A stretch of 55,314 nt of DNA from Bacteroidota bacterium. GTDB taxonomy: Bacteria > Bacteroidota > Bacteroidia > Sphingobacteriales > Sphingobacteriaceae. The stretch covers positions 1-55,314 of the forward strand of contig JABDHD010000012.1 of NCBI GenBank assembly GCA_013285685.1, written 5' to 3'. The stretch's first letter is position 1. Every line of letters starts with the position of its first letter. A program made the translations under genes and the position numbers. This document shows, piece after piece, positions 27,291-36,163 of the stretch. Under the pieces are notes generated by a model. It saw only the letters and a program-made list of their open reading frames with translations. It was not told the origin of the DNA and searched no databases.

Positions 27291-27398
27291 CTAAATCATA
27301 TAATAGTTGGACATTTCGCTTAGTCTCTTCATGTTAAGCAGGAACAGCGCGATCACAAACAAGCGTCCAGCTCCATTTTTTTTGAGTTTATTTTTCAT
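27291..27398 (-). pseudogene. Relic of a secreted NTF2-like gene: signal peptide only
   Basis: On the minus strand an ATG at 27398 opens a 35-codon frame that begins MKNKLKKNGAGRLFVIALFL and stops at 27291. Its start matches the signal peptide of the NTF2-like protein encoded at 31458-31907 (MKNTFKKNALGCLFATALLL). The bases just upstream are also alike: after TTTTCATAT both loci continue into an AT-rich run on the + strand. Only the export signal remains, followed by unrelated codons. It therefore looks like the leftover 5' end of a third paralogue lost by deletion. It is also possible, but less likely, that it is a tiny expressed peptide. Confidence 0.5.
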
Positions 27399-27437
27399 AT
27401 CGAACAATTTTATTTATGAAGCGACTAATCAGCTGGA

Positions 27438-28208
27438 TTAAATTTTCATAAACGACCTGTAATCCGCCAGGCGTTTTACTAACGATTTATTATCAGCAAC
27501 TATTTTTGCTCTTTCTTTTTCGCCTGCCAGTAGAATTATATACCCGTACGGCGCCTTATTTTTTCCGAGGAACATGGCCTCAGGGTTAACCAGCACCGGG
27601 CCGTCCGCCTGGCCATCCGGTATGTTGCCTATATCGGCATTTGTCAGGTACGGGGCATAAAACATGTAGTGCGGCATCTCCATGGTCATCACGTTATGTT
27701 TGTCGGGTTTTCCGGGGTAGGTGCGCATTATCGGTCCGAGCATATAGGAAAGGCCAGGCTTGGCAGGGGCCTTATACACCCCTTTTTTAATCCTGTCAAC
27801 TACAATATCCCTAACCTGCAGGGCTGTAAATTTACCCGAGGCCCTCATTGCCGCCACGTCCTGGTAAATGGGAAAAATTGCCCTGGCGCCTTCAGCATCA
27901 TAACTGATAGCTGTAATTACGTCGTTCCTAAACTCACCCCACTCCCAGGCAGTTCGCATAACAAAACATATAAACCCATTCGATCCCTTACGGGCTACAT
28001 AATATCCCTTTGCGGGGTCTAGCAAATAAATAGTAGCGCCCGGGCGCAGTTGCGGCGGCAATGCGCTCAGCGCATAGTCGGTTTCCAGCGCTGCCGGCAT
28101 TTTATCCAGTTTGGGGTCTGCCGGCTTTTGCGCAAAGCTTTGAAGAGCGCTAAACAGGAGGACAAAAAAGAATAATGTTTGCCGGTATTTTTTTGTAAGG
28201 TTGGTCAT
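27438..28208 (-). CDS. Secreted hypothetical protein
   Basis: This 256-residue protein starts with a clear signal peptide (about 1-26, TLFFFVLLFSALQSFAQ with cleavage after AFAQ-like SFAQ). I do not recognise the mature part. It contains YLLDPAKGYYVARKGSNGF, FVMRTAWEWGEF and a Pro/His-rich MEMPHYMFYAPYL stretch, and ends in a Lys/Arg-rich helix. It is probably a soluble periplasmic protein. It lies on the minus strand, convergent with the eCIS block and 28 bases downstream of the DUF4440 gene, so the two may be co-transcribed. Confidence 0.75.
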   Translation of the reverse strand: MTNLTKKYRQTLFFFVLLFSALQSFAQKPADPKLDKMPAALETDYALSALPPQLRPGATIYLLDPAKGYYVARKGSNGFICFVMRTAWEWGEFRNDVITAISYDAEGARAIFPIYQDVAAMRASGKFTALQVRDIVVDRIKKGVYKAPAKPGLSYMLGPIMRTYPGKPDKHNVMTMEMPHYMFYAPYLTNADIGNIPDGQADGPVLVNPEAMFLGKNKAPYGYIILLAGEKERAKIVADNKSLVKRLADYRSFMKI

Positions 28209-28236
28209 GGCATTTGTTTATGTTGATGTTCACTTA

Positions 28237-29097
28237 TCATGCTTTTGGTATCACAGCCTCCTGCGTCAAAACGCATTTCCAACCACCGTTCTGCCAGCGC
28301 CAAACATCCGTTTGGCGCTCGTGTATGTCGAAGATTTTGCCTCCTAACACGCCTGCCAGTTCAACTTTCGTCGTCACCAGCGCAATAGTTCCGTACAAAC
28401 GCACCCTGGGCTCTGAAAGCGACATGGTCTTTAGCACCCGGTAACCAGACCGTATCCCACTAGGAAATATCGAAGGCCCTTCATCCACATCACCGTCTGA
28501 AGGAATAACGGCCCAGTCTTTATCCAGCATACGGTAAATTCCTGCGGTGTCATTCGTCTGCAAGGCCCTTGCTAATTCCTGGTCCGCAGCCAGCGCATTT
28601 TCTGTCGTAGGTCCGATCTCAGGTTTTACTTTAACCGCACTTCCGAACGTTACGGGCACCCATCCATTTGATATAATTAAAAGGATTAAAACTATCGGGA
28701 TTGTAATGAACAAAATACTTTTTAAAATTAATGTTTTCTTTTTAGGCTCCGCCTTATTATCAACAATATTATGACGGAGACCATTCCCGTTGATTTGCTT
28801 TACCGTTATTGCACTTGCCGCCCCGTTGCCATTTTGCGATTTAAAGTCCCGCCAGTTTTCGTAACCTAAAAATTGTACCAGCGTATCCAGGGTATGGGTA
28901 TTTGGCAGGCTGTCATATTTCACTTTTCCCCAAATCCTTTTTAAAGTTACATGACTTAGCGCCACGCGGGTACGTTCCTGTATCTTCTCGCTTAATATCA
29001 TAAAATCCCGGTTGGTCCATTCATCACTGTCGCCCCATCCGGTCTTTGACTCAAATAGCTCTATTGCTTTTTCTATCAGAAACGCATCATTATTCAT
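28237..29097 (-). CDS. Membrane-anchored protein: N-terminal DNA-binding-like domain and C-terminal DUF4440/NTF2-like domain
   Basis: This 286-residue protein has an unusual layout. Residues 1-88 form a cytoplasmic domain with the pattern [20 protein letters not shown], then [19 protein letters not shown] and [10 protein letters not shown]. This domain recurs at the start of Bacteroidota proteins and looks helix-turn-helix-like. One membrane helix follows at about 123-143. Residues about 165-286 are a DUF4440/SnoaL-like domain ([21 protein letters not shown], later [18 protein letters not shown]), placed outside the inner membrane by the helix. It could be a one-component sensor, with the NTF2-like pocket binding a small ligand. 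DNA binding is inference. Confidence 0.75.
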   Translation of the reverse strand: MNNDAFLIEKAIELFESKTGWGDSDEWTNRDFMILSEKIQERTRVALSHVTLKRIWGKVKYDSLPNTHTLDTLVQFLGYENWRDFKSQNGNGAASAITVKQINGNGLRHNIVDNKAEPKKKTLILKSILFITIPIVLILLIISNGWVPVTFGSAVKVKPEIGPTTENALAADQELARALQTNDTAGIYRMLDKDWAVIPSDGDVDEGPSIFPSGIRSGYRVLKTMSLSEPRVRLYGTIALVTTKVELAGVLGGKIFDIHERQTDVWRWQNGGWKCVLTQEAVIPKA

Positions 29098-29167
29098 ATC
29101 ACAAAATCAAATATTAAGTACAGTGGGCACAATAAACGAGGCAAATACAAAGGGAACTTCTGCCCTC

Positions 29168-29629
29168 TTATTTTGCCGAATTATTAGGATAATTTATCCC
29201 AGGTCCAAAAAAACACTCGTCGGACGTGATTTTTCCGTCCTTTAACTTAAAATGGTCGCAGTTCCGAAATAATTTGCCAGTCGTAGTCCAGCCATTGGTA
29301 ATTACAACGACATCATCTCCGTTTATAACAACCTTATCCACATCAAATCTTTTGATCTTATAGGCGTTTGGCCAGCACCTTTCCTTAAATTTCTTTACGC
29401 TGATATGATCATCAACCGGGCTGGAGAAAGTAAATCCGTCAGCGAAAATTTGCTGCAACGAATTCCAATTTTTTTTCTCGAAAGCGGTAAAAAAAGCCTT
29501 AACGACCTTTTCATTCAGTGCATTTTGGGCCCCTGCTGCCTGCGGCGTTGAGCTCTGGGCAAATCCTGCCATGCAAGATAAAAGCACGCTTACTAAAAGA
29601 GCTTTGCCAAAAAGACTAGTCAATTTCAT
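29168..29629 (-). CDS. Secreted NTF2-like/SnoaL family protein
   Basis: This 153-residue protein has a signal peptide (MKLTSLFGKALLVSVLLSCM to GFAQ) and one NTF2-like domain, with VKAFFTAFEKKNWNSLQQIF, ADGFTFSSPVDDHI, CWPNAYKIKRFDVDKV and a final CFFGPGINYPNN. The ATG at 29629 was chosen because it opens directly into the signal peptide; a longer frame adds nine residues. It is a clear paralogue of the product of 31458-31907. NTF2-like pockets bind or convert small hydrophobic molecules, but no catalytic role can be assigned. The two paralogues flank the YciI-ECF42 pair. Confidence 0.82.
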   Translation of the reverse strand: MKLTSLFGKALLVSVLLSCMAGFAQSSTPQAAGAQNALNEKVVKAFFTAFEKKNWNSLQQIFADGFTFSSPVDDHISVKKFKERCWPNAYKIKRFDVDKVVINGDDVVVITNGWTTTGKLFRNCDHFKLKDGKITSDECFFGPGINYPNNSAK

Positions 29630-29699
29630 AATTTTTTGTTTTACTGTTATAGACAATTATCAACGCCATTACCGGACATCAAATGTTTATTATTTTTTT

Positions 29700-30857
29700 T
29701 CATGATCCCGCCGTGTGCCCGCTATGCTGCATGTTAATGCGCGCAAAATACTTTTGGATGGTCAGGTCAAGAATGGGCAGTTTATTAAAATAGGGGTTCC
29801 GGTGAAGATCCATCAGGATACGATAGGCCTTGTCGTTTTGGTGATTGTACTGCAATGCCACCGCATAATTTATTTCGGCAAAGGGGCTGGGGTAAACTTT
29901 TAAGAGCATGTCATAATATTTGCAGATGGCTTCCCAATCGGTATCTTCAAACCTGCGTGCGGCGCAGTGCACACAGGCGATAGCGGCTTCAAGGTGGTAG
30001 GGCGAAAAGACGGAATCTTCTGATTCGGCTAATAAAAAGCAGGCAAGCTTTATCAATGATTGCTCCCAGAGCGTTCGATCCTGGTACTCAAGCTCAAGGG
30101 CATTACCTTGCGCGTCAAAGCGGGCGTCGAACCGGGCGACATTAAAAAGCATGAGCGCCTGCAGCGCTTTGGTTTCCGGGTTGCACAACGGACTGTCAAA
30201 CAAAAATTTATTGAGCATTAGCGCATCTTCGCACAAAATTTTTCCCTGTCTTATTTTTTCGCCCGATTGTTTGTAGCCCTCGCTAAATATGAGGTATATT
30301 ATTTTATGCATGACCGAAAGCCGCTCTACCGAATAACCATAATGCCCGGTGGATAAAATCAATGACTCGCTTTTTATCTTTTGCCTTGCACGGTACAGCA
30401 TTTTTTCAATGGCATCCGGTTCCGCCCCAAACAGCAGGGCAATATTTTCAACCTTGAGATTAAACACATATTTAAGGGCCAGCACTATCTGCGTTTTTGG
30501 CGTCAAATGCGGATGACAGCAAGCCATCAGCATCCGCAATTGTGCATCTTTGAAACCGTCTTCAGAAATCTCGTCCGCGGCTACCGGCACTGTTTTGGCC
30601 AGGGATAACTCTGCAGTTTTAGCATTTTTTTTAAGCAGGTTGATGGTTTTGTTTTTGCAGGTTTGATAAAGCCATCCGGAAGGATTTTCGGGTATGCCCG
30701 TCTTTGGCCAGTGTACTGCAGCCGTTGTAAAAGCTTCCTGCACGATATCTTCTGCCCAATCAATAGGCAATTGCCGGAAACGCTGCAAGATCAGCGAGAT
30801 CAGTTGACCGAATCTTTCTTTATAAAGAATTTCTACACGCTTCTCAAATTCATTCAT
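29700..30857 (-). CDS. ECF42-type RNA polymerase sigma factor with C-terminal helical extension
   Basis: This 385-residue sigma factor has a sigma-70 region 2 (about 8-75, with DWAEDIVQEAFTTAAVHWP and GWLYQTCKNKTINLLKK) and region 4 (about 108-165, LTPKTQIVLALKYVFNLKVE). A long TPR-like helical extension runs to the end. It includes the segment YSVERLSVMHKIIYLIFSEG found in ECF42 proteins. This extension and the neighbouring DGPF/YciI gene are the hallmarks of the ECF42 group, which has no classical anti-sigma factor. Its start overlaps the end of the YciI gene by eight bases. Confidence 0.92.
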   Translation of the reverse strand: MNEFEKRVEILYKERFGQLISLILQRFRQLPIDWAEDIVQEAFTTAAVHWPKTGIPENPSGWLYQTCKNKTINLLKKNAKTAELSLAKTVPVAADEISEDGFKDAQLRMLMACCHPHLTPKTQIVLALKYVFNLKVENIALLFGAEPDAIEKMLYRARQKIKSESLILSTGHYGYSVERLSVMHKIIYLIFSEGYKQSGEKIRQGKILCEDALMLNKFLFDSPLCNPETKALQALMLFNVARFDARFDAQGNALELEYQDRTLWEQSLIKLACFLLAESEDSVFSPYHLEAAIACVHCAARRFEDTDWEAICKYYDMLLKVYPSPFAEINYAVALQYNHQNDKAYRILMDLHRNPYFNKLPILDLTIQKYFARINMQHSGHTAGS

Positions 30858-31209
30858 TATTCACGCCGTATATGGTGGCAATCGGGCGCACCTCTATCAC
30901 ACCCAGGCCGCCTGGCAGCAACGGGCAGGTCTGGGCAATGGCTGCTGCCTGTTCAATGTTTTCTGCCCGGATAATCTGATAACCCGAAATCCCTTCGCGG
31001 GCCTCAATAAAGGGGCCATCAGAAAGAATTTGGTCCTTGGTTACATATCTGCCTGTTGTAAGCAGGGGCTCCCCCTTGATAAAGTTGCCGGTTTCGATCA
31101 TGGAATCAACCCACTTGAGCATCATGGGTATGTTAGCAAATCGTTCTTCATCGGTCAGTTTGCGCATCTTAGCCAAATCCTCCCTTATAATCAGCATAAA
31201 TTTTTCCAT
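30850..31209 (-). CDS. YciI-like DGPF-domain protein, partner of ECF42
   Basis: This 119-residue protein is one YciI-type ferredoxin-like domain with the signature SDGPFIEAREGISGY (residues about 74-88) and the N-terminal strand FMLIIRED. Genes for such DGPF proteins sit next to ECF42 sigma factors across many phyla and are known or predicted targets of the sigma factor. The reaction, if any, is unknown. It is the first gene of a two-gene operon and its last eight bases overlap the sigma gene. The 248 bases upstream probably hold the promoter. Confidence 0.9.
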   Translation of the reverse strand: MEKFMLIIREDLAKMRKLTDEERFANIPMMLKWVDSMIETGNFIKGEPLLTTGRYVTKDQILSDGPFIEAREGISGYQIIRAENIEQAAAIAQTCPLLPGGLGVIEVRPIATIYGVNNE

Positions 31210-31457
31210 GATTTGTCGTATTAATTTTCTATTTTATAGCATAGCTTAACCCAACCCCATAGAAAAAACAATGTCCCATACAAAAACCGGACATTGAGGG
31301 AAACAAAAATTTACATCAATGATTCCATTTTGCATAAAACTACTGAACACTGTGTAAATCAAATTGTTGTATTTATGCAAATTTCCAAAATCCGCAAATA
31401 GTGAAACGAAGATATTTTTGTCCTGCTTTCAGGCTATTAATACCGGCGATGGTTTTC

Positions 31458-31907
31458 TTATTTTGCCTTATTGTTAGGGTAACCTACACCCGGGCCAAAA
31501 AAACATACAAACTGCTGTATTTTACCATCTTTTAATGTAAAATATTCCGTGTTCCATAATACTTTGCCGTCTTTAGTCCAGCAATGATAGTTTACAAAGG
31601 CATTATCTCCGTCAACCATAAGCTTATCAATCTCAAATTTTTTGATGTTGGCGGAATTTGGCCAGCACTTTTGCTGATATACTTTTATATCAATAGGCTT
31701 AAGATCAACCGGGCTGGTGAAAGTAAACCCGTCGGCGAGAACAGATTTCAACATGTTCCAGTCTTGTTTCTCATAAGCGGCATAAACCGTTCTAACTACT
31801 TTTTCGTTGGATTGCCTGGTACCCTGGGCGGTACAATGGATGGTAAGCAAGAGCAGCGCAGTCGCAAATAAGCACCCAAGCGCATTTTTTTTGAACGTAT
31901 TTTTCAT
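31458..31907 (-). CDS. Secreted NTF2-like/SnoaL family protein (second paralogue)
   Basis: This 149-residue protein begins with a signal peptide (MKNTFKKNALGCLFATALLL to CTAQG) and carries an NTF2-like domain parallel to that of the 29168-29629 product. Shared landmarks are VVRTVYAAYEKQDWNMLKS, ADGFTFTSPVD, CWPNSANIKKFEIDKL, LKDGKI and the end CFFGPGVGYPNNKAK. The ATG at 31907 gives the signal peptide at the start; an upstream in-frame start would add 36 residues and bury it. The relic at 27291-27398 matches the 5' end of this gene. Confidence 0.83.
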   Translation of the reverse strand: MKNTFKKNALGCLFATALLLLTIHCTAQGTRQSNEKVVRTVYAAYEKQDWNMLKSVLADGFTFTSPVDLKPIDIKVYQQKCWPNSANIKKFEIDKLMVDGDNAFVNYHCWTKDGKVLWNTEYFTLKDGKIQQFVCFFGPGVGYPNNKAK

Positions 31908-32049
31908 ATCATATAATTTTAATTTATTTTTAATTGTCATGTCTTTTTTTGCCACAATAGCCACCGTTTCCTGCAAAACGGAAAGGCTAAAGTCGAAAAG
32001 GTTTATCTTTCGCACAACCGTTCTTGAAAGAAACTAAGAAAGGTTGTAA

Positions 32050-32084
32050 AAAAAAGTCATCTACCTCGCGTACATGACTTTTTT
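32050..32084. terminator. Hairpin terminator downstream of the LuxR-type regulator
   Basis: AAAAAAGTCAT at 32050-32060 pairs with ATGACTTTTTT at 32074-32084, an 11-bp stem with a 13-base loop. An A run on one side and a T run on the other let it work in both directions. On the minus strand it lies about 130 bases after the stop of the response regulator gene, in a 309-base intergenic stretch (31908-32216). I see nothing else assignable there. Confidence 0.65.
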
Positions 32085-32216
32085 AATTAACTATTAACCG
32101 ATCAAACTATTAACTAAATCTCTGATCAGCTGTTATAAATATAAGTCCCGAAAAACGATTTGAATGAGTGAATTCTACCAATTTTTAAAACAAGTTCGCA
32201 TTAAAACCGGAATACT

Positions 32217-32840
32217 TTATATCAATTTATCTTTTCGCGCAGCTTTAATCGCGTCTGCTTTTGAACCAACATCAAGTTTAACATAAACGTTTTTTATATG
32301 TGTTTTTACAGTCTCCGAATCAATAAACAAATCACTCGCAATCTGCGACCGACTTTTGCCTTCACTTACCATCTCCAATATTTGAGTTTCGCGCTTTGAC
32401 AGCGGTGACTGCTGATTTTTTTGAAAAGATTTTATCACCATTCGCGCCACGTTGGTGCTCATGGGGCCACCGCCCTCGCAAACCTCCCTTATCGAGTCGA
32501 TGATTTTTGTAATCGGGCTATTCTTTGTCAAATAACCGGAGGCGCCATTTGATAATGCATTAAATATCTGGTATTCCGACTCATAGACGGTGAGCATGAT
32601 TATGTAGCATTTGGGCAATTTTTTTTTAATCCAGGGTATGGCATCAATACCACTCGTGCCCGGCAACTCAATATCAAGCAATACTACGCTTGGGTTGTCA
32701 TTGACGATCTTTTTCGACGCATCTTCAAACGACGCATAGGAATTAGCCACAAAAAAACCGTCAACATCATTGATCAGCGCAGTGTAGCCATTCCTTAACA
32801 CTTCGTCATCTTCAATGATCACAATGGTCGTATTTTTCAT
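32217..32840 (-). CDS. LuxR/NarL-family response regulator
   Basis: This 207-residue protein has a receiver domain (1 to about 120; acidic pocket E10 D11 D12, phospho-acceptor D56 in VVLLDIELP, conserved Lys in GYLTKNSP) and a LuxR-type helix-turn-helix (about 140-200, LSKRETQILEMVSEGKS, then IASDLFIDSETVKTHIKNVY). The ATG at 32840 follows the kinase stop by four bases and gives a standard N-terminus. It is the cognate regulator of the adjacent propeller-type kinase. Targets are unknown. Confidence 0.93.
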   Translation of the reverse strand: MKNTTIVIIEDDEVLRNGYTALINDVDGFFVANSYASFEDASKKIVNDNPSVVLLDIELPGTSGIDAIPWIKKKLPKCYIIMLTVYESEYQIFNALSNGASGYLTKNSPITKIIDSIREVCEGGGPMSTNVARMVIKSFQKNQQSPLSKRETQILEMVSEGKSRSQIASDLFIDSETVKTHIKNVYVKLDVGSKADAIKAARKDKLI

Positions 32841-32844
32841 CACT

Positions 32845-35802
32845 TCAATGTAAATGTGGTACCTGTTTAATAACCAGGGTAACACTTGTACCTTCGCTTA
32901 TCGATGATCGTGTTTCAATTACCCCGTTTATCTTTTTTGCCCGGTTATTTATATTCCTCATACCATTACCGCTTTTTACGGTAGCCATATCAAAACCTTT
33001 ACCATCATCTTCAACAGCGATACTTATATAATTGTCGTGATTTAAAACCGCGGATGCTTTAACGTTTTGCGCGCCGGAATGCCTTAACGCATTGTTAAAT
33101 AACTCCTTAAGTATCATGGTTATATTACGGCCATAGCCCATTGGCAAAATTATTTCCTTAAAGGTATCGTTTGTTAAATCAGATGTAAAGCTTATGGCTG
33201 TATTTAAAAAAAGATCGATCCCAAATTCTTTTACGTGCGTCAAAACCTCTGACAGCCGGTCGTTGTCGGGGTCAAGCGCCCACAAAATATGTTTACTGCC
33301 CGTAAACAAGGCATCTGCATTTTCCTTTATCTGGTCGATGATTTTTTTTTGATCGGGCAAGCCCGGATCGATCTTTTTATAAAGTATATCTGAAAGAACA
33401 TTTATCCTGGTTAACTTATTCCCCAGGTCGTCGTGAAAATCTTCGGCGGTTTGCTTGCGGATCTTCACCTGTTCTTCCAATCTCAGATGCGCGATCAGTC
33501 TTCTTTTTTGCTCCTCTTTTACCCTGAAATATTTCCATGTAGAGACGCCGGTTAAAAAAAGAAGCATAACTATTGCCACTTTAAACAAAGCGGTTTGATA
33601 ATAGGCGGGTGTTATTTGGAACGAAAAGCTTGCAACATTTGATGATGCCCCCGCAAGGTTGTACGCCTTGACCGAAAAAGTATAACTACCAGGCGGCAGC
33701 GAAGGATAATCAACAACATTATTGTTTACCTGCGCGCTAAAACGCGAATCTAATGGCCACAATTTATAACTATATAAAACTTTATGCGGACTTTTTAAAT
33801 AAACACCATTAAAACTAATGGAGATGTGGCTGTTATTGAAGGGAAGCTCTAAATTTTGGGGTTCTCTATAACCATTTTTGTACGTGTACTTAACATTTTT
33901 CTCATTATGAAATGATACATCCTGTATTGTTGTGTATGGCGCGGAAAATCCGTGGGAACCCAAATCGTTTTTAACTACAAGCAGCCCCCTTGTTGTTCCG
34001 ATAAAAACCTGGTTATCGTGAAACAAAATCGCATCCTGGTTACATTCAACAAACAGGTTACTAATATTTTCATTTATTATTTTTTGAAACGTTCCGTCAT
34101 TTTTAATTTCAAATTGGTTAACACCACGCCCGGTTCCCACCCACAATACCTCATGCCGGTCAACATCAATGCTGTAAACACTGGCCGAGCTTAAGCCGTT
34201 TTTTTCATTTAAATGAACAACAGGGCCGCCATGGGGATTCCAGATAAATAATCCGTCGTCAAATGTCCCAATGTAAATGCGCCCTTTATAATATTTCAAA
34301 CACAATACATTTGCACCTTTTAAGAAATCGGCCCTGAAGCCCTGATCTATTTTCTTACCCGTTACCAGGACAATGCCCTGGTTCGATCCGACCAATACCG
34401 AATCACGGCCGGTCTCGATCAGACCTGTGCACAGAAAGTTAATACCAGCGATTTTTTTAAACCCTTTATCCCAATAATAACATCCATTACTCGTAATTAT
34501 CCAAAATGTTTTCATCTGATCTTCCAGTATAGCGTTAAACGATATGCTGGTATCACGTTTATTCCTGGGATAAAACCGGGTAAAATCTGGCCCGGCTTTC
34601 TTCCATAATCCTTTTAGCGTTACTATCCATATGTTATTTTCCCTGTCCCTGTATAAACAATGAAAAACATCAGTCGCATCCATCAAAGGAATTTTAATTT
34701 GGCTTATTTTTTTTCCGTTATAAGATAATAACTTGGTCCCGCCCGTCATCAGGACGTTATTGTTCTCGTCATTGAATAGTTGCAATATTGGTTCGTTAAT
34801 ACCCTGGGCCTGATCAAAAAATAAAAAACTATCCCCGTCGAACCTAAATACGCCAGCCCCGCTTGTGCCAAACCATACATTGTTATCAACATCATTAAAA
34901 ATGTCATAAACCGGGTAATTGGTAAACCCATTAGTTTCGTCAAAATATTCCAGGTTATTGTTCTTAAAATAACAAGCCCCTTTGTTTGTCCCTATCCACA
35001 ACCCATTTGAATTGTCCTGCGCTATGCAGCTAATCTGGCTTGCGCCGTTTTTTTGCAAGTCCACGTTTATCTGCTTTATGGTGTTGTTCCTGGCAGAAAA
35101 CACCTTGGTGCCGGTTGAAAAGTAAATAGCATCATCAGCATTTCTATCTACTATAAATTGGCTGACGAAGGTGCCCTTTGGGAGATCGAGAGGTATAATG
35201 TTGATCCATTTATGATTCCGTAAACAATATATCCCCTTATTTTGCACGGCAGTAAGCACCTCGCCGCTCTTATTTATGGTTATGGTTGTTACCGAATCTT
35301 CGGCCCCGGTAATATTTATATAAGCCACGCAGCCTCGGCTTATTCTGAACAAACGCTGTCCTGCCAACCCCCAAATGTTATCCTGGTTGTCGGCAACTAA
35401 TGCGGTCGCGTTGATCAACAAATTATGGTTATCCCCTATAAACCTGGTGACCTTGTCCCCATAAAAATAATACAGCCCTTTTGCATTGCCGCACCATATC
35501 TTTCCGCTATGGTCTATTGTTAATCCACTTACCAAAGTTGTTAAACGTTTATCTTTGGTTAATGGTGTAAATGTTTTACCGTCAAACCTGTCGAGTCCCA
35601 GAAACGTTGCTATTAACAGGCGATGATTATTGTCCTGTACGATCTGTGTTGCCTGCGACTGAGAAAGACCATCCTCGATACCATAATTGGTGAAACTATA
35701 CTTTTGGGAAAGGGCAACTGAAGGCCATAAGCATATAGCCCAAACAAAGCATTTAATTACTATTGATCTTCCCTCAACAAAACTTGAGATTTTATATATC
35801 AT
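32845..35802 (-). CDS. Two-component-regulator-propeller histidine kinase
   Basis: This 985-residue inner-membrane sensor has a signal or anchor segment (about 18-32). Two seven-bladed Reg_prop beta-propellers follow (about 35-630; repeats such as GLWIGTNKGACYF, NVWFGTSGAGVFRFDG, VLWVGTGRGVNQF). Then come a Y_Y_Y domain (about 650-735, YSYKLWPLDSRF to YTFSVKAYNLAG), one membrane helix (about 745-762) and a cytoplasmic HisKA_3-type dimer with H790 in DFHDDLGNKL. The HATPase has N box ELFNNALRHSG and G box DDGKGFD. The layout matches Bacteroidota periplasmic nutrient sensors, except that it pairs with a separate LuxR-type regulator rather than being a hybrid. The ligand is unknown. Confidence 0.93.
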   Translation of the reverse strand: MIYKISSFVEGRSIVIKCFVWAICLWPSVALSQKYSFTNYGIEDGLSQSQATQIVQDNNHRLLIATFLGLDRFDGKTFTPLTKDKRLTTLVSGLTIDHSGKIWCGNAKGLYYFYGDKVTRFIGDNHNLLINATALVADNQDNIWGLAGQRLFRISRGCVAYINITGAEDSVTTITINKSGEVLTAVQNKGIYCLRNHKWINIIPLDLPKGTFVSQFIVDRNADDAIYFSTGTKVFSARNNTIKQINVDLQKNGASQISCIAQDNSNGLWIGTNKGACYFKNNNLEYFDETNGFTNYPVYDIFNDVDNNVWFGTSGAGVFRFDGDSFLFFDQAQGINEPILQLFNDENNNVLMTGGTKLLSYNGKKISQIKIPLMDATDVFHCLYRDRENNIWIVTLKGLWKKAGPDFTRFYPRNKRDTSISFNAILEDQMKTFWIITSNGCYYWDKGFKKIAGINFLCTGLIETGRDSVLVGSNQGIVLVTGKKIDQGFRADFLKGANVLCLKYYKGRIYIGTFDDGLFIWNPHGGPVVHLNEKNGLSSASVYSIDVDRHEVLWVGTGRGVNQFEIKNDGTFQKIINENISNLFVECNQDAILFHDNQVFIGTTRGLLVVKNDLGSHGFSAPYTTIQDVSFHNEKNVKYTYKNGYREPQNLELPFNNSHISISFNGVYLKSPHKVLYSYKLWPLDSRFSAQVNNNVVDYPSLPPGSYTFSVKAYNLAGASSNVASFSFQITPAYYQTALFKVAIVMLLFLTGVSTWKYFRVKEEQKRRLIAHLRLEEQVKIRKQTAEDFHDDLGNKLTRINVLSDILYKKIDPGLPDQKKIIDQIKENADALFTGSKHILWALDPDNDRLSEVLTHVKEFGIDLFLNTAISFTSDLTNDTFKEIILPMGYGRNITMILKELFNNALRHSGAQNVKASAVLNHDNYISIAVEDDGKGFDMATVKSGNGMRNINNRAKKINGVIETRSSISEGTSVTLVIKQVPHLH

Positions 35803-36163
35803 CTGTCTAAAGGCAAAACCAATTTAGTTTACTTTTAATATAAATATCAGCATCGAAAGCTTGACTACAATACAATTTGTTAAAAATGTTATCATTCCTT
35901 TTCAAAAATCAATCCATGCAGCGAGATCCTCTTTAGTGTTTCATAAGTTACCCTTCTGCATTCAGTGTCCTCCTCCGTGTCTTCCGGGGTTTTACCGGCC
36001 CGCATCATCAGGACACAGAAAGAAAAAAAACCTCCCCAAATCCCGATAGCTATCGGGATAGGGGAGGTGGAGAGGGATAAAGCGACCGGTGCCCTACGTT
36101 CTCAGTGCCTCCTCCTTTTCTTCGCGGTAAAAAATTACCGCATTATATCTTCAGAACAATGCC
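35803..36163. other. 361-base intergenic region with hairpin repeats, no gene
   Basis: No gene is supported here. The stretch lies between the start of the propeller kinase gene and the end of the AraC gene, both on the minus strand. It contains two related pyrimidine-rich tracts on the + strand (about 35961-35998 and 36101-36140, both opening with a CAGTG and TCCTCC pattern). It also contains two hairpins, one at 36031-36067 (separate entry) and one at 36124-36141 (GCGGTAA-AAAA-TTACCGC). Intergenic repeats of this look are scattered in Sphingobacteriaceae genomes. The promoter of the kinase operon should lie near 35810-35870. Confidence 0.5.
36031..36067. repeat. Palindromic hairpin repeat
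   Basis: Positions 36040-36059 are a perfect 20-base palindrome, ATCCCGATAGCTATCGGGAT. It is extended by an outer stem CCTCCCC (36031-36037) / GGGGAGG (36061-36067). The whole could fold into a stem of about 17 bp. A GATAGCTATC core of this kind is a recurrent intergenic repeat in related genomes, as far as I recall. It could also act as a transcription terminator for the AraC or upstream transcript. Confidence 0.7.
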
